Notes: generated from the letters alone by a model not told the origin. 64,000 nucleotides of DNA from Sistotremastrum niveocremeum HHB9708 (GCA_001630475.1 KV419402.1:230744-294743); one strand, 5' to 3'; shown: positions 1-12,874, numbered from the stretch's first letter. Translations and numbers: made by a program.

Positions 1-251
1 GACTGGGACATACGGCGTCCCTCATGACTCTAGCTGCTAGTAAGAGAAAGCGAGGTCGACATCATCTTCCAGGACAGGTGTTCAAGAGCGCTTAATGATC
101 GAAGCCACAAAAACTCCCAGCTCATGCAGCTTGAGCATGGAAAGGACCAACGAAAGGCAGTGGAAAAAATGAGCGAGAGCACTTCAAGAAGGAGGACGTA
201 GATGGGGAAGAGATGAGGAGCATCGATGCAGTTCGTCTCCTTATATACTCC
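1..251 (-). CDS. Cassette gene 1, 5' part only
   Basis: First unit of the minus-strand cassette array, cut by the window edge. The TATA box is at 241-251, the plus-strand CTTGGCA element at 329-335, and AGATGG-type repeats (minus CCATCT, probable transcript leader) at about 196-218. The first minus-strand ATG lies at 138. A second, at 125, opens 31 codons ending at 30. The 3' block would lie outside the window. Whether the reading frame is real is uncertain; the promoter match to the other copies is clear. Confidence 0.4.
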
Positions 252-820
252 GATTTCACGAGCTTTTGAGATCGGTTCCCGAACGTCGAAGACAAGGAAG
301 GACTCGGACGAGATGTCGAGATGAAGCGCTTGGCAGTGCGATCGACAGCTTTCCGATCGTGGCCACTGTGAATGAAGAGGAGGGCTTCGGAGGATGGTGC
401 ACATGGCTGACAAGTCTTCTGAGGAGGTGCAGAGGCGCCGGAGAAATTCTGTCTTGCGGGAGAATCGGAGATCGTCGTCAGATCGAGAACGGGAAGTCCA
501 AGACAGGCAGCTTGATCATCGATCACTCGATCGATCGGAGAGGACTCCGAGCGCCAAAGATATCGGAACGTTTCGAGATCTATAGGGAGCAGAAACGAGT
601 GTGATGGAAGATACTTGATCCGCTACTCCGAGTAGCGCTCCAGTGTTTTGAAGTGAGAGAGGTTGCCGCCAAGTCCGGATCGAAGAGTTGCAAGGCAATA
701 TTCTCTCTGAAAAGAAGAACCGCCATGTAAGTGAGACTCTACGATGTTCTTGAGAGTTGAACTGCAGCTCTTGGCGAACCGGTCAATATCGCAACAAATT
801 GAAGAATGAGCAACAAGAAA

Positions 821-886
821 GCACCAAACACGACCAAAGCTTCGGTAAAAACTGCAGGCAACATTCGATTTTGAACTCCGCCTCCG
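821..886 (-). repeat. Motif A copy 1, in a long spacer
   Basis: Conserved block, plus strand CCAAACACGACCAAAGC then GAACTCCGCCTC. It lies about 580 bp upstream of the cassette 1 TATA box. On the minus strand the CCAAACACGACC half reads ALVVFGAFLLLILQF, a hydrophobic stretch that recurs in other copies. Distance between the two halves differs between copies, so the whole block is not one conserved coding frame. From here to 2064 there is no convincing gene; several weak plus-strand GT..AG pairs occur around 1010-1660. Confidence 0.75.
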
Positions 887-2064
887 CCTCATCCTCATCG
901 TCGCTGCCGTTCTCGAAACCATGGCGTGTCCATGTGTGCTCGTCGCGCTCTTTGTTCTGCCACGTCCTTGGATGCTCTTTAAGATGCATTGATCCCTCTC
1001 AATGGTGTCAATGGTGAGTTAGACGCGTTCATAAGTGTTTAAAAATTGGCGTGTCCTAACGACATCCGTCCGTCCAGTTTTCTCATGACCTCGCCTGACC
1101 ATCTGGGTCATTGTCCTCCGAAGGTCTCTTTTAGTCATCTTCTATATGTATGTCACGCGTTATCTGGCATGATTGGCTGGATAGGGCCTTGACGCGAGCT
1201 TTTTAGTTAGATCTTACGACACCGTCTGGCTGTTCAATTGGATGTTACGATGCCAAATTCTTCAGAATCGTCGACTAGATCTCATGGACTGTGTTTAACG
1301 AACGAGCTTATGATGGAGCAGCCATACTTCCCACCCTCGATTCTGTCAGTCTTTCTTGTTTTCATCACTGCGAAGCAGCTTTTCTTATTTATGGCAAGGC
1401 CACCGCATTGCCGCTTCCCGTAAGGAATGTCCAGAATTACCCTCGTTGGTGAGTATACTACTCTCCCAAAGTTCTCCGTCTCATTCCTTCAAGCTGCCGG
1501 CCAAGAGGTTGCGAGGTAGCCGTCCTCGCCCCACCGGATAAGCGCTATTTGTACGTTCCTCCTCCTCCTCCTCAGCTCTTATTCTTCCATTGACACACTC
1601 TCATCTCAGTGTCTATGTTCCTTCGCTTCATCGGTCACTTCTCATACTATTAAAGACAGAATCGTATGTCAAGAGCCATCGCCCCCGCCTCGCTCACACC
1701 ATCGCAATCCATGGATTCTTCCTTTCTCACGTACCCGCAAATCCACCGCGAAGATACCTTGCAACAGCTACATACCACGATCCTCGAATCCCTCACTCAA
1801 GTTTATTCTCTTTGACTAAGGCAAAAGTCTCGTTGCATCTCCATATGACACAAGGTCCTGTTTCTGCTCTTGAAAGCTCTACATCCGATTAGATGAGAGG
1901 TTCCTTCGATCGTGTGACAATTCCAAGACCGCGTTTCCTCGCCGTATGCGATAATCCACGACCTGATGTCCCAGAGAGAGGAGCAAACAAAGCCAAGCAA
2001 ACTCAGCGAAGTCGATTTGTTGACTGGAATGTCTATTGATTCTTTTCTGTTGGGGAGCCAGACA

Positions 2065-2952
2065 GTCGAACAAAACATTGTTTATTATCATATCCAAGAT
2101 CGACTTATACAAGACTCAAGCAGCAGGGCGATCAACACTCTCAACTCTCGAACCAATATACAGCCCCTCTACATTCAACCTGAACATGCTTGTTCTCCGA
2201 TCGGACATATAAATGCGGAGAGATGCCGTATACGCTGGACCTGATCGTCAATAAATAGTGGCACGATGCTAGGATATTTGAATCAATGATTGAATTACGA
2301 GAGCGGGATTACTCACTGCACACAGTCCCGCGCATACCACGACGGTATCGATAGCGTTCCTCTGCAAGCGGCATTACATGCTCATAAGCGCTTCCTGGAG
2401 TGTTTCCTCCCAAGTGCTGTAGACCATGTTGCTAGATGGTTGAGCGTCGATCAGGCATTCAGAAATATAGTGTGGAAATAATGACATACCTCGTGCGACT
2501 GCGAAAGGATACGAAATCGCGGAACTTATAATCATCCCGCGCTACATGTATATGCTATCTTCGCCATGAGTAATCTTATTTCCACGGGCCAAAAAGCCAA
2601 AACGACGTACCTTTCTTGAAAAGCGAACTGAATCCAGAGTCCAGTATCTGAGGGGTTCCAGCAGTCTTAAAAAGAGGAACTTCAGAAATCGCATGGCAAA
2701 TAGAGGGATCAAACCGGACTTACCTAGGGCAGCGGCAGAACGAGCCCCCAAGGATAGAGCATGTCACCCGTCAATTCATTCACCCCAGTAGTGCCAGATG
2801 TAACACGTGATGAATGGGGGGCATATCTATAGTCGACCGAGAGAGGAGAGGATAGAGGGGAATAGATGGGCAAGAAGTGTATGAACGATAGATTGAGAAA
2901 TATCAGAGTGAGATGGGGGAATTCGCCCTCTGCTTGCACTCCTTATATACCC
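2065..2952 (-). CDS. Cassette gene 2, spliced, function unknown
   Basis: TATA box at 2943-2952, CTTGGC element near 3030, 3' block at 2065-2100. Minus-strand donors lie at 2719-2724 (GTAAGT), about 2604 (GTACGT), about 2483 (GTATGT) and 2311-2316 (GTGAGT). The last two exons, 2317-2431 and 2141-2268, join in phase into an 80-codon open frame. It contains TPGSAYEHVMPLAEERYRYR and ends in GAVYWFES and a stop, 40 bp before the 3' block. No family recognised. The 5' exons could not be joined without ambiguity, so start and length are unknown. Confidence 0.45.
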
Positions 2953-3290
2953 CCAACAGAGAAGCATTCGGAAAGACCGGGAAGGACGGGGCGATTGAGG
3001 GGAGGGGTCAAGATTGTTTTCGGAACGGAGGTCTTGGCGCTGGGATCTGTGAGCGGGATCTGAGATCGGGACGGAGAGAACGGGGAGACGCGGAAGCAAA
3101 AAGTATACATGCCATGGAGTTCTTCCGCAGATCTCGGAGGAAGGTTTTACGATCTAACTGACTGTCGATCGATCGGGTTCGGCGTATCCGCGATCCGTCG
3201 ATCCCCTTGACAATGTTTTGTAGTAAAGTCTCTCGGAAACATGAAGTAGTTCCGTTCTCAGCGACCTAATTCATCGGCCGACCTGTGCCT

Positions 3291-4282
3291 TTCGATCAAA
3301 AATGTCTGTATATTGTATCCAAACACTGACTACATAGACTCAAAGATTAATTACCTCAGCATGCAGCACACGAGGACAGGGACACCGCCGTTCTCTTGTT
3401 AGCGAGATCCGGAATCCAGGACGAGCGGCTATATAATCTCTATTCTAGACAGCCTTACGTCCAACAAGTAAATCCTCACCCCAAGCGATGACCATTGGCC
3501 AGATCAGGTACGGATTGTTTCGATCTGCAAGCGAATAGTCAATCAGCTGGGATGGTCAGAAAGGCGCATATATGGACTTACGACACTCTTCTGCCACACG
3601 ATAACATGTGCTGTCGAAGCTTGTAGTTCCAGGGCTCGGCCTCAGCTCTGCGCTATCTCACTGGAAAATGTCAATATGTATATGGAAAGAAAGAAAGAAA
3701 TATGGTCAACGCACCGGAGAAATGGATACACGCTCCCTGGCGATGAAAGCAGAGCGATATATGATCGTCGGATTCTGAGAGTGTTTTTATCGTCGGCGGG
3801 AGTTGTGGCTTATGAAGCAGATAGAGTGTACTCACGCCACTTCGACTTCCCGGGGGTAACCCGAAACAGACCGATTTAGTCGATGGGGTCGAAATCTTCC
3901 GAATTCGGCTCAAACCGACTATACGGCGGCATCAAAAAGCAGAAGCCGATAGGAAGAATCCAGCTATTGTATTCGCATGATGAGTATAGGCATGACAACT
4001 GGAATAGCGACGCTCAGGACGTACTTGAAACGCAACGACCACATCTTCTGCGAGCAAAAGATCAACGGAGGAGAGCGTTTAGATGACGGAATCGCTAGGG
4101 GCACGCCTTCGCGTCCGTGGAGGAGCTGGCAAATTACATCGTGGTGGCGTTGGAACTTTCAATGGTATATCGTAGGAACCGACTCTCGAGGAGCGTAAAT
4201 GACTGAGCGATATTCAAGAAGGGCGAAGTAGATGGGGGAGAGATGAAGATATTTGATGCAACTCGTCGCTTATTATACTCCG
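3291..4282 (-). CDS. Cassette gene 3, spliced, function unknown
   Basis: TATA box near 4271-4281, CTTGGC element near 4369, AGATGG repeats at about 4230-4248, 3' block at 3291-3325. Minus-strand donors are visible at 3830-3835 (GTGAGT) and 3576-3581 (GTAAGT). No reading frame stands out across these junctions. It may be a decayed or non-coding member. This copy has motif A upstream. Confidence 0.35.
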
Positions 4283-4635
4283 GCTTCACTAGGTCGACAA
4301 TGTGTCCGGCACAAAAGATCCCGACGATCGAAGAAGTGGAACGATTCGGAGGAGAGACCGGGACAAAAGGCTTGGCGATGCGATTGACAGTTCCACTCTC
4401 GTAGCGCTGAACGATCTACAAGAGGTTGACAGAACAAGGGGGAACTGAAAGAAGCTCTCTGAGGAGATTCAGAGTTCGGACCGGAGAAGTTGTGTCATTC
4501 CGGGAGGATCGGCGTTTCAAAATGGAAGGCAGACTGTTGAATGTCGATCGATCGATGAGTCCGAAGATCTTTAGCGGAAGAGATCTCGACACACGTGCGG
4601 AACTATCAGAGATGAGACCGAATCGAATTCACAAG

Positions 4636-4871
4636 TCAATTCAACTGCCCCAAGCGGGGCCAAGCGTCATCCGTGCCCAACTGTTGCTTCCGGAGTCGTT
4701 GGTATAATTCCGAGCCAAAGGTCGCGCGTATTATAGAACACAAGTATTGCCTGAAGATGATTAGCAACAAATTGTCTTGAGCGAAATTGAGGATTGAGAA
4801 GGGTAAAGAGCCAAACACGACCAAACCTCAGAAATTGGGCGAAATATTCGGCTTCAAACTCCGCCTCATCC
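4636..4871 (-). repeat. Motif A copy 2 with open minus-strand frame
   Basis: Motif A proper is 4808-4871, about 540 bp upstream of the cassette 3 TATA box. The minus-strand frame through it (VVFGSLPFSILNF..) stays open for about 60 codons and stops at 4636, so this copy could be a short exon with a hydrophobic segment. The rest of the spacer, 4872-5808, has no gene I can support. Confidence 0.6.
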
Positions 4872-5808
4872 TTGCCGACACCGCTATCCTCGCAGCATGT
4901 CGTGTCCTTGTCTACATTCCGCGTCGTTCATTTGGTCAAAGTGTCCACGAGGTGGCAAGCTATCTGAAGCCTTGAATTTTATGCCCCGATAAGTAAAAGG
5001 CGTACGAGAAGTTTTTACGACAAAGCTCTCCACCCTGCGATGTACCTCCTTCGGAGCTCTTGCCTTGATCTACCGTCCTGTCATCTCGCTCTCTGTGATC
5101 TCTATGCGTACACGCATCTTTATGGACTTCTGCATTCGGTAGCCTTTCACGCACGCGTCATCTCTTCATCTGGGGTTCGGTGAGTCGTTGCATTTTCAAC
5201 TGCTGCACATTCGCGTTTCTCAACCACATCAGCTCGTCCGTGCTTTTATAGCTTGCTACTCGTCCACCCCTTGATTGATAGGTATCTGCGGAAACAGTAT
5301 CATGGGTGCGTATCGTCATTATTGCCGTATACGAATTAAGAGCCAATGCAATAACAGAGCCTCGGCGCTGACTCTTCTCCTCGGACCGTCTCCATCGCAC
5401 GTGTGTTCCCCTCGAAGGCTTTTGCATGCGTCCAACGATGCACCGTCCTCGACAAGCCATTTTCTTTCCAGCCAGCGCTCTCCTCGAGATCACTTATAGC
5501 CAAAATCCCGGTCGCAGTGCATCGTTCAATTCAAGACGGACCCCGGATAAACTTTTTTCACGAACAGTGAGTGCAACAGTCGTTCTCGTTGATATCTTGA
5601 GTCACCTACTGGATGCTGTCACCGTCTTCGTGTGCTCAGAGTCTGTCTTCAATCATACCCATCAATCAACAACGTAAAATTACCTATTGATACGACAAAA
5701 CAATATGGAACCCCTTGAATCAATATGAAAGGCTACCTTTTGTCTTGTACATTCAGAGGGAGAGCGGCTTGCGCATACTACTCACAGAAAGACTTCTTTC
5801 CATGCCAC

Positions 5809-6762
5809 GTCGAATAAAAATTGGTTTATTATCCTATCCAATATCTGCTTATACAAGACGTCTTCGGGTCAACTCGACACGTCTCCATGTCAAACAAGCG
5901 TATAATCCCTGCCACTACTCAAAAATCGCGCTCGTTCCGACACCGACTATACAAGTGAGGGCTGTAACTCGCTCGCTACTCATTGGAACCGAAAAAAATA
6001 CAAGCTTCCAAGTATATTCAGCAACGCTCAATAAATTTTGAAATGCTGAAAGAGCGAGATCACTTACAAGTTGTATCTGTTCCAACCAATACTTCAGGTT
6101 GTCCGTCAATCAAGGACCTCACAGTCGGGGAACACGACACGATAATACTCACATTCAAACACTCTCACAGCGGGATTCTTCTACGACACCGCGAACCTCA
6201 CTAACGCGGACGACAACAATCAGCAGCTGAGAATCAGTCCAATTCTGAACGGAACACACCCTGTGGATCAACGATGTCTTCGAGACGCATTATGGTGGGA
6301 AGTTGGTAGGAAGCCGTCTTCGGGTCGTTGACGCCTTCCTGATTTTCGCATCAGCAACTCGTCGAGTCTTCACTTGCCAGCGACAAAGGAAACGAATTCG
6401 ACGCACCTGTGTGAAAGAACTATCATAGCTCCCTGTGGAATTGGTGGCGGTTGTAGCACTAAGTGTTCCGCGTGATCGATGACTTTCAAACTACAAAATG
6501 TTCGGTCTCAGGGACAAGATGAAAAGATAGTCAATGAAATTTGACATACTCATCGGGGCTCGACATCGTCCAGCACTGGTCCAATCAGAGTAATGGAGGA
6601 AGATATAAGTTCTTAAGGAGGAGCCTCAGGGCGTAGCGTCCGCAAGAAAGGGAGGGTAGAGGTGGGCATAGTGAGTGGCCGTGAGATGAATGATGACCTA
6701 GATGGGGGTAGATTCAAACGAGATGGGGAAAAGTCATCGTTTACTCGCTCCCTTTATACTCC
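5809..6762 (-). CDS. Cassette gene 4, spliced, function unknown
   Basis: TATA box 6752-6762, CTTGGCAT near 6863, doubled AGATGGGG repeats at 6701-6728, 3' block 5809-5850. Donors at 6147-6152 (GTGAGT) and 6062-6067 (GTAAGT). A last exon 6004-5915 is open for 30 codons ending at 5915. A second frame across the same junction is also open, so the protein is unresolved. An internal open exon reads TNSTGSYDSSFTQ, followed after an intron by EGVNDPKTASYQLPTIMRL. No family recognised. Confidence 0.4.
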
Positions 6763-7113
6763 CCAACGCACGCCAAAGAGAAAAGCATCCGGAAGATCAG
6801 ATCGAGTTGCTCGATCGACGGAACGCCCGAGGAGGGGATCGAATGTTGCGCTCGGAGTGGAGTTCTTGGCATCATGATCTACATGTTGGATCTGAGATCG
6901 GGATGGAGGGCACGGGAGGGAACGGAAGCACCTGTACAAATAGAAAGCCTTCCGATGATCGCGGTTCTTGACACGCGATCGCTCCGCCCGATTCATGCAC
7001 TCCACAACCCAGCCTTTCCACTTCTCAATATTTTGAATCGATTCACTCACGCCTTGAGCCACCATGAAATTCAAGTTCAATATCGGGCATCTGATTCATC
7101 GGCTGCCGGCATA

Positions 7114-8120
7114 TTTCGACCAAACAATTCCTTTTATTGTATCCAATAACTAAACATATAGACTCACGCATACAGCGACGCTCTACACCAGACCAGAAAG
7201 CCCTATCACTTGATCCGCTCTCCTCCCCACCTAGCGCTTCCCACTACTCGCGTACCCCGTTCCTCGATTGAGATGATAGTCGGCGGTAGGCAAGATGGGA
7301 TCGCACTCCGATCGCGGTGCTCCACAATGCGTACATGCACCAAACTAGATTTGATTTCAAGGAGCCTCCCTCTACGAGTGAGCTTACAGTCAGATGACGT
7401 GAATCTAAAGGGCATATATGAGTACTTACGCCATGCCTCTACTGGATAGACACTTTCCTGATCAGCATATACGTATCCACGACATGATCAACAGTTTGAG
7501 TACGGAGTACTGTGCAATATTAATGAGAGTGTAAAAAACAATAAAAGCCATCGACATACGAGGTCAAGGCGTGACGCGACGGCATTGACGGCGCCGGAGG
7601 GTTCGATACTGCATAAGTTCTTGGCGTCAGCGGGATTTATGGTTTAAAGAACGAGGTAGACTATACGTACCCCGGTCTCGATTTCGATGCTTGGCAAGGT
7701 GGACTGGCTATATCAATTGCTTGCCAGTCAAGCAGATTCAGTTGGATGGATGAGCGACGATACGGCGGCATTGCAAGCACTCCCAACCAAGAGCCCAGAC
7801 CGCTATCGTAGTCCATGCTGAGTATACGTCTGACGACTGGAATAGGGAAGACCTGAGACTTACGAATGTTATAATGCCGTGCGAGCCTAGACTTTCAACA
7901 GAAGAGCGGCGAAGCCTTCAAGTGACGATGACGTAGAGTCCCCTTCACGAAGAGTAGCGGAGACAAAGAACTTGCATCGTTGTGGTGGTGGGATTACGCT
8001 GAAGACGAGAGTAAGAACGCCTGAAGAGACTGAGCAAATAAGGGAGGAATATCCAAGAAGGTAAACGTAGATGGGAAACAGATGGAGATTTCCCTTGAAA
8101 GTCTCCTGTATTTATACTCC
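7114..8120 (-). CDS. Cassette gene 5, spliced, function unknown
   Basis: TATA box 8111-8120, CTTGGCA near 8200, 3' block 7114-7150. Donors (minus GTAAGT) at 7858-7863 and 7424-7429. I could not build a confident reading frame. It belongs to the array by its promoter and 3' end and has motif A upstream. Confidence 0.35.
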
Positions 8121-8515
8121 AGCTTCACGACCCGGACGATCTCTCCAACCGAAGCCTTCCAAATATCAAAGAAGGGTAAACGACTCGGAGAAGAGAAAGA
8201 GCTTGGCAGCCGATCGACGGCTCTACGATCGTGGCCCGTTCGATGAAGAGGAAGGCTTCGGATGATGAAGAGTCCATCGGGGTCAAGAACGTTTTCCCAG
8301 GAGAGTCAGAGCTCCGGCAGTAGAAGTCCTGTCATTCCGCGACGATCGGGGATCTGGAGTCGAAGATAGACAACTCCAATGTGATCGACGATCGATCGAC
8401 AGATCGATCTGTATGACAGAGTCTCCCGCACCATAGAAGATCTCAAAACATACGAAAATTCATCCGGAATGAAGATCGATAGCCCCACACTTTCCGAATT
8501 CAACAATTTCAAGCT

Positions 8516-8760
8516 TCAAGCTTCATCCGAGTTCTTGCCAAGAAATCGCTGACGAGTGACGTGCACCGTGCGGCCCATGATCATCTGGAGAATCGTGGCG
8601 AAAGGAGGATGCTTCAGGAATATTTTGAGATAATTGAGTGTCGATTCTGGGAAGCCAGCGAATATCGCAAAGAATTGAAGAATGGACAAGAGGTCAGCAC
8701 CAAACACGACCAAAGCTTAGAAACGCAACGAAATAATCGAGTTCAAACTCCGCCACATCC
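8516..8760 (-). repeat. Motif A copy 3 with 65-codon open frame
   Basis: Motif A is 8697-8760, about 590 bp upstream of the cassette 5 TATA box. The minus-strand frame VVFGADLLSILQFFAIFAGF continues open to a stop at 8516. Similarity to copy 1 extends 60 bp beyond the motif on the plus strand (AATATCGCAA..TTGAAGAATG). This is the best candidate for a coding motif A, as a membrane or signal-like segment. Confidence 0.6.
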
Positions 8761-9102
8761 TCGCCATCTCAGCCGTTCTCGACGACACGTCGTACTCTGG
8801 TCTAATCGACGCGGCATTGCTTTCAATACAGTTCAATACAGTGCCAACGGCGTATTATGATGCTCGGAACCACGAAACAGACTGTCAAAATGAGTAAGAC
8901 GCGTTCATCCTGCCAGTCAGTCGAGTCGTATAATTACGTCGCAATCTGCTCTTCCAGTTTTGTGGTAGCCTCCCCCTTAAGACATGGCTCTGGTCGACGG
9001 GTGTACGTCTATGTGATCTTGTCCCAGGTCCGTCTCGGTCTGTGGAATTTTATGCGCACAGTGATGCTGACGGGGTTGTTAGACGCGTTGGATCGGCTGC
9101 CG

Positions 9103-9387
9103 TCAGGGCGCTCTGTCGAACGTGACGAACGTGGACTTAGCAGGATGACCAGGCAGATCTGCTAGAGCTCCGTAGACGTGGAGCCCGTCCGTGTAAATTC
9201 TGACATTCTCAAATGTGAACCGGTTAGTCAGAATCTCCTGGGCTGAAGCGAATTGGGTCCTCATTCGTGGCAGGATCACCCCATCCCCTGAAAAGCATAC
9301 ACTGGCAAGACACTCGCCGCGTTTCGTATACGGGCCCCCCTCATCAGTAAGCCTCTTCATCTTCCGGCGTTTGATGTCATCTATCAC
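9103..9387 (-). CDS. Hypothetical ORF in long spacer
   Basis: A minus-strand open frame of about 95 codons between motif A copy 3 and the cassette 6 3' block. It contains FENVRIYTDGLHVYGALADL. Similar-looking short stretches (DDG followed by hydrophobic residues) occur in the ORF at 47398-47838, but this may be chance. No ATG-TATA context was identified and no family recognised. The rest of 8761-10228 has no gene I can support. Confidence 0.25.
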   Translation of the reverse strand: MIDDIKRRKMKRLTDEGGPYTKRGECLASVCFSGDGVILPRMRTQFASAQEILTNRFTFENVRIYTDGLHVYGALADLPGHPAKSTFVTFDRAP

Positions 9388-10228
9388 AGACGGGATCCGT
9401 TGTTCGCTTAGTCTCCTCGCTTCATGAGCTATAATGCGTCAATGGTACGTTCCTCACTATACTCACTTCATGTTCTTCCGCTTGTCTACTGTCCCTCTCA
9501 GTGTCCACCTGTTACCCCTCTGTGCTCGACTTTCCTTTCGACTAGAACCGCCCGATCTCAAACTCCAGAGACAGCCACCTTCGATTTGCTCATTCGATTT
9601 CAGCACCGAAGATGCTTCCATCACGAAGCGCCACCGCAACCACCGAGACATACACCACAATCCATTAGCACAGCGTCCCGAACTCGTCATGATCAGACTC
9701 CCTCTTCTCTTCGAGAGCTTCCCACGAAGACGAATGCTACGGTCAACTGGAGCATCGATACGAACCTTCTGTGAAGATGCTCAAATTTTCGAAGACAACG
9801 AACGGGCTCCTTCTGCGATATTGCCATACAAGTCACTCAAGAAGCTCAAGTCTGCGCGTTGGATCAGTGACTGAAGTCCGAGTTTCGCATGCGTGAACGC
9901 AATTTACTCTGAAATGCTATCTTGGTCTTACTATCTTGACGACCGGCGGTGGATACTGCAAGATTTACGACTGTGACCACGGAGTAAACTAGAGCGCTGT
10001 GAATGAGAGAGCGAACGCGCGTGCAAGTCTGAATAATGTCCTTCGAACATAATTGCTTATTTGACTGGGAAAACAATTTCTCTCAGTGCCGCAGCGCTGA
10101 AGTCTCTATTTGGCTACTATGAAACTTGAATTTTGGGGGATTGCGAAACAAGCTGAAGCAAGTTCTCTGTACGAGCTGTGTCGAGTTGGATGTGCACCTC
10201 GCTTCTCGGCTTATTGGTAGGACCGAGA

Positions 10229-11128
10229 CGTCGAATAACATTTGTGTATTATAAAAATCAATGTCTACATATACAATAGGTTACGAAGCAAGAATACAAA
10301 GCCACCACTCTCGTCTGACTCCAAAGGACAATTTCCCCTTCAAAGTCGCACTCTTCCTTTGATGGAGTACCAAGATACCGAGGGGGAATCTTACCCGTCC
10401 CTCTCCGTACGAACCAGCATACTCAGTCTAAGTCGATTATTTAATAATTAGCAACAAAGATATTGCCCGAGGATATAATCACTTACTGCTTAGATTCAAC
10501 ACAGCTGTTCTCCAAGCTTGTCAGTCGGGATTCTCGAGATCGCGTATCATCAGAACTGAAACGTACTCAAAACGCTAACGCCGAACTCATGCTTCTTGAT
10601 TCTCGCCATGGTCCCAGTCGAGACTGATGATAAGAGGTCGACGCTCGGGGATGAGAAATGATAATGAGAGTGAAAGAATGGACGCACATTGTTTGACTCG
10701 CCTCGGCTCAGGCTCTGGGACCGACGTCCTCTGTGAACCCATCCCTGGTTTCATCGTCAGCACTACGAATCCGTCATCGACAAACCAAACAAAAAGGACT
10801 TACAGGACATCATGACTGAAGAAAGTACGATGCGTTGAACGACGCGGCTGAGGAAAAATCTCGAGGACATTAGTTCATAGACGTTCATATTGACACAACG
10901 CAAGATGAGGCATACCTGAGAGAGATTGAAGATCTCCAGAACGGACCCATGACTTGCGAGCAATCACATAGAACGTCGTGCGATCGGACAGACGTAGGAG
11001 CACGTCACAGATCCGACTAGAGGACAATATGTGTGGATAGATTGAACGGACACTGCGCACCTCTAGATAGAGATAGATGGGGGTAAGATGGGGGAAACTC
11101 GACCTTTTCCCTCCTCTCTTTATACTCC
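10229..11128 (-). CDS. Cassette gene 6, spliced, function unknown
   Basis: TATA box 11118-11128, CTTGGCAT near 11230, AGATGG repeats 11073-11096. The 3' block at 10229-10260 is weak: it keeps the CGTCGAATAA part but not TATCCAAG. Donors (minus GTAAGT) at 10798-10803 and 10491-10496. An early open stretch includes DRTTFYVIARKSWVRSGDLQ before a GTATGC donor near 10915. No family recognised. Confidence 0.35.
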
Positions 11129-11554
11129 CCCAAACTCAGAAGCATCCGAGAAGAACGGACCGATCTGCCCGATCTCCGGAACATCTTCATACGTCCAGGG
11201 AAGGGATCGGGAGTCGATCTCGGAGTGGGGATCTTGGCATTCAGATCTTCGCCTCGAATCTGAGATTGGGAAGGAGGAAGCGGAGGGATTCGGGTCGAAA
11301 ATATGCGCATATAGACCCTTGGCGCAAGCTCGCAAAGTCTTCTTCCCGTCCGACGATCTCGGATCTCCTAGCAGATCTCGATACGAGGGGTCACCTCCGT
11401 TGATCTAGGATATAACAAAGACCTTCCAAGGCAGCTTTTTTGACGGTTCAGGCATTATTTGTCGTTCAGAATGAAAGGTGAGGTTGTGCATAGGGTTAGT
11501 AATTGGAGGCTGACAGATAGACAGTGACCTTGAAGTTGTGCTAGGGACCTGTCA

Positions 11555-12555
11555 TTCGAGCAAAATAGTTTATATATTCTAGCCAAGGAGTCCCAAAATT
11601 ACAACAATCTACCAGTGCGAAGAGACCCGAACACAGAAAAACTCTCAAATTTATTCCAGCTCACAGGGTATTTCCACGACAATTGGCAACGCTCACTCAG
11701 CCCCGCAATCTTGTCGGATACCCTTCGCGCTGGCTGAAGCATGTAGTCCATGGAGATCCTCGAGATGGAGAACTCTCAACAGCGCACTACCTATCCGGAA
11801 GCGACTTTATGACGCACCTGTCAAACTGAATCAGCCCGGACATATCACAATTCGAATCAAGACTCACCGACAAAATTCGTCTCAACAGCTCTCTAGCCAG
11901 CGCCAACACCCTTCACCACGTTCACTAGGCTCTCTCATTATTGAAAATTTTTCAAAAGACGAAGAACAGACTTACTTGACAGGATTCCGCGACTGCCAGG
12001 ACGTTCGCAGTGTCATCGACTGGTCCAAGTGTCTAAGCTTTCTTGAAGACGTCTAGCTGACTGACCCTGACAGGGAAGTGAAGGGTCAGCGAGTGTAGAC
12101 AATGAAACACCAAAAGAACATACTACTTCCCGGCATTCTTACTCAGGCTGACCCTTCATGTCGACTCCGATTCATCAGTTCCACGGTTTCTAGACTTGTT
12201 GGAACACTAGTTCCCCACGGGAGGGAGAGGTGATCGAGACCTAATTTAACCATCAGCCAGGCGCATATACACGGTGTAGAACAAAACGACCGACCGATGA
12301 TGAAGGAATGCGGGCTCTTCTGGATAAATTTAAAGTATTGCTGACTTCTGACAGTTGTATGTGTCGATCAAAGCGTGACAACCGAAACAGCGAAGGGAAC
12401 AGAGGAGGAATTTAAAGGGCAAAGAGGGAAAGAAACCAGGGGTCAAGAAGAGTTTGGGACGAAAGACAAGATGGTGCGGTTTTCATTCAAGATGATGGGC
12501 GTAGATGAAAGGTAGATGGGGATTTTCGACGGCTCTTCGCAGCCTTATATACTCC
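11555..12555 (-). CDS. Cassette gene 7, spliced, function unknown
   Basis: TATA box 12544-12555, 3' block 11555-11590. The first ATG after the leader repeats opens 24 codons, MKTAPSCLSSQTLLDPWFLS and LFAL, then a stop; this could be a signal-like start or an upstream ORF. Donors at 11970-11975 (GTAAGT) and 11862-11867 (GTGAGT). No CTTGGCAT element was seen at the usual distance. Confidence 0.35.
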
Positions 12556-12874
12556 ATCGCCCCGATGCATCGGATGAGCCGGAAGAGGTTGAGAGACGAT
12601 CGGCTCCCCGTTGAGATTGACATCTGGACGATCGGGGACGGACTCGATCCTCGGGAGAAAATCATATTCAAGAAGCGCTGGGATATCCGTCGATCGAGAG
12701 ATCTCCCGGAAGCTTCGGACGATCGAAGAAGAGGGATCCTCGATCTACGCATACCGTAAACCCACAGCGTTGCAATCGAGAAGCAATGGAATCGATCTAG
12801 CCATTGCTTCCGACGATCGAGTTGCAGTACGTCCCTGAGCTATGTTCTGACGTTCCGAAATTCGGAGGGACATC

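Noticed and set aside
821-886. Motif A as a conserved plus-strand exon (NTTKAWKLREIFEFKLRLILE)
   Set aside because: The gap between its halves varies from about 45 to 52 nt and is often not a multiple of three; stops occur in several copies.
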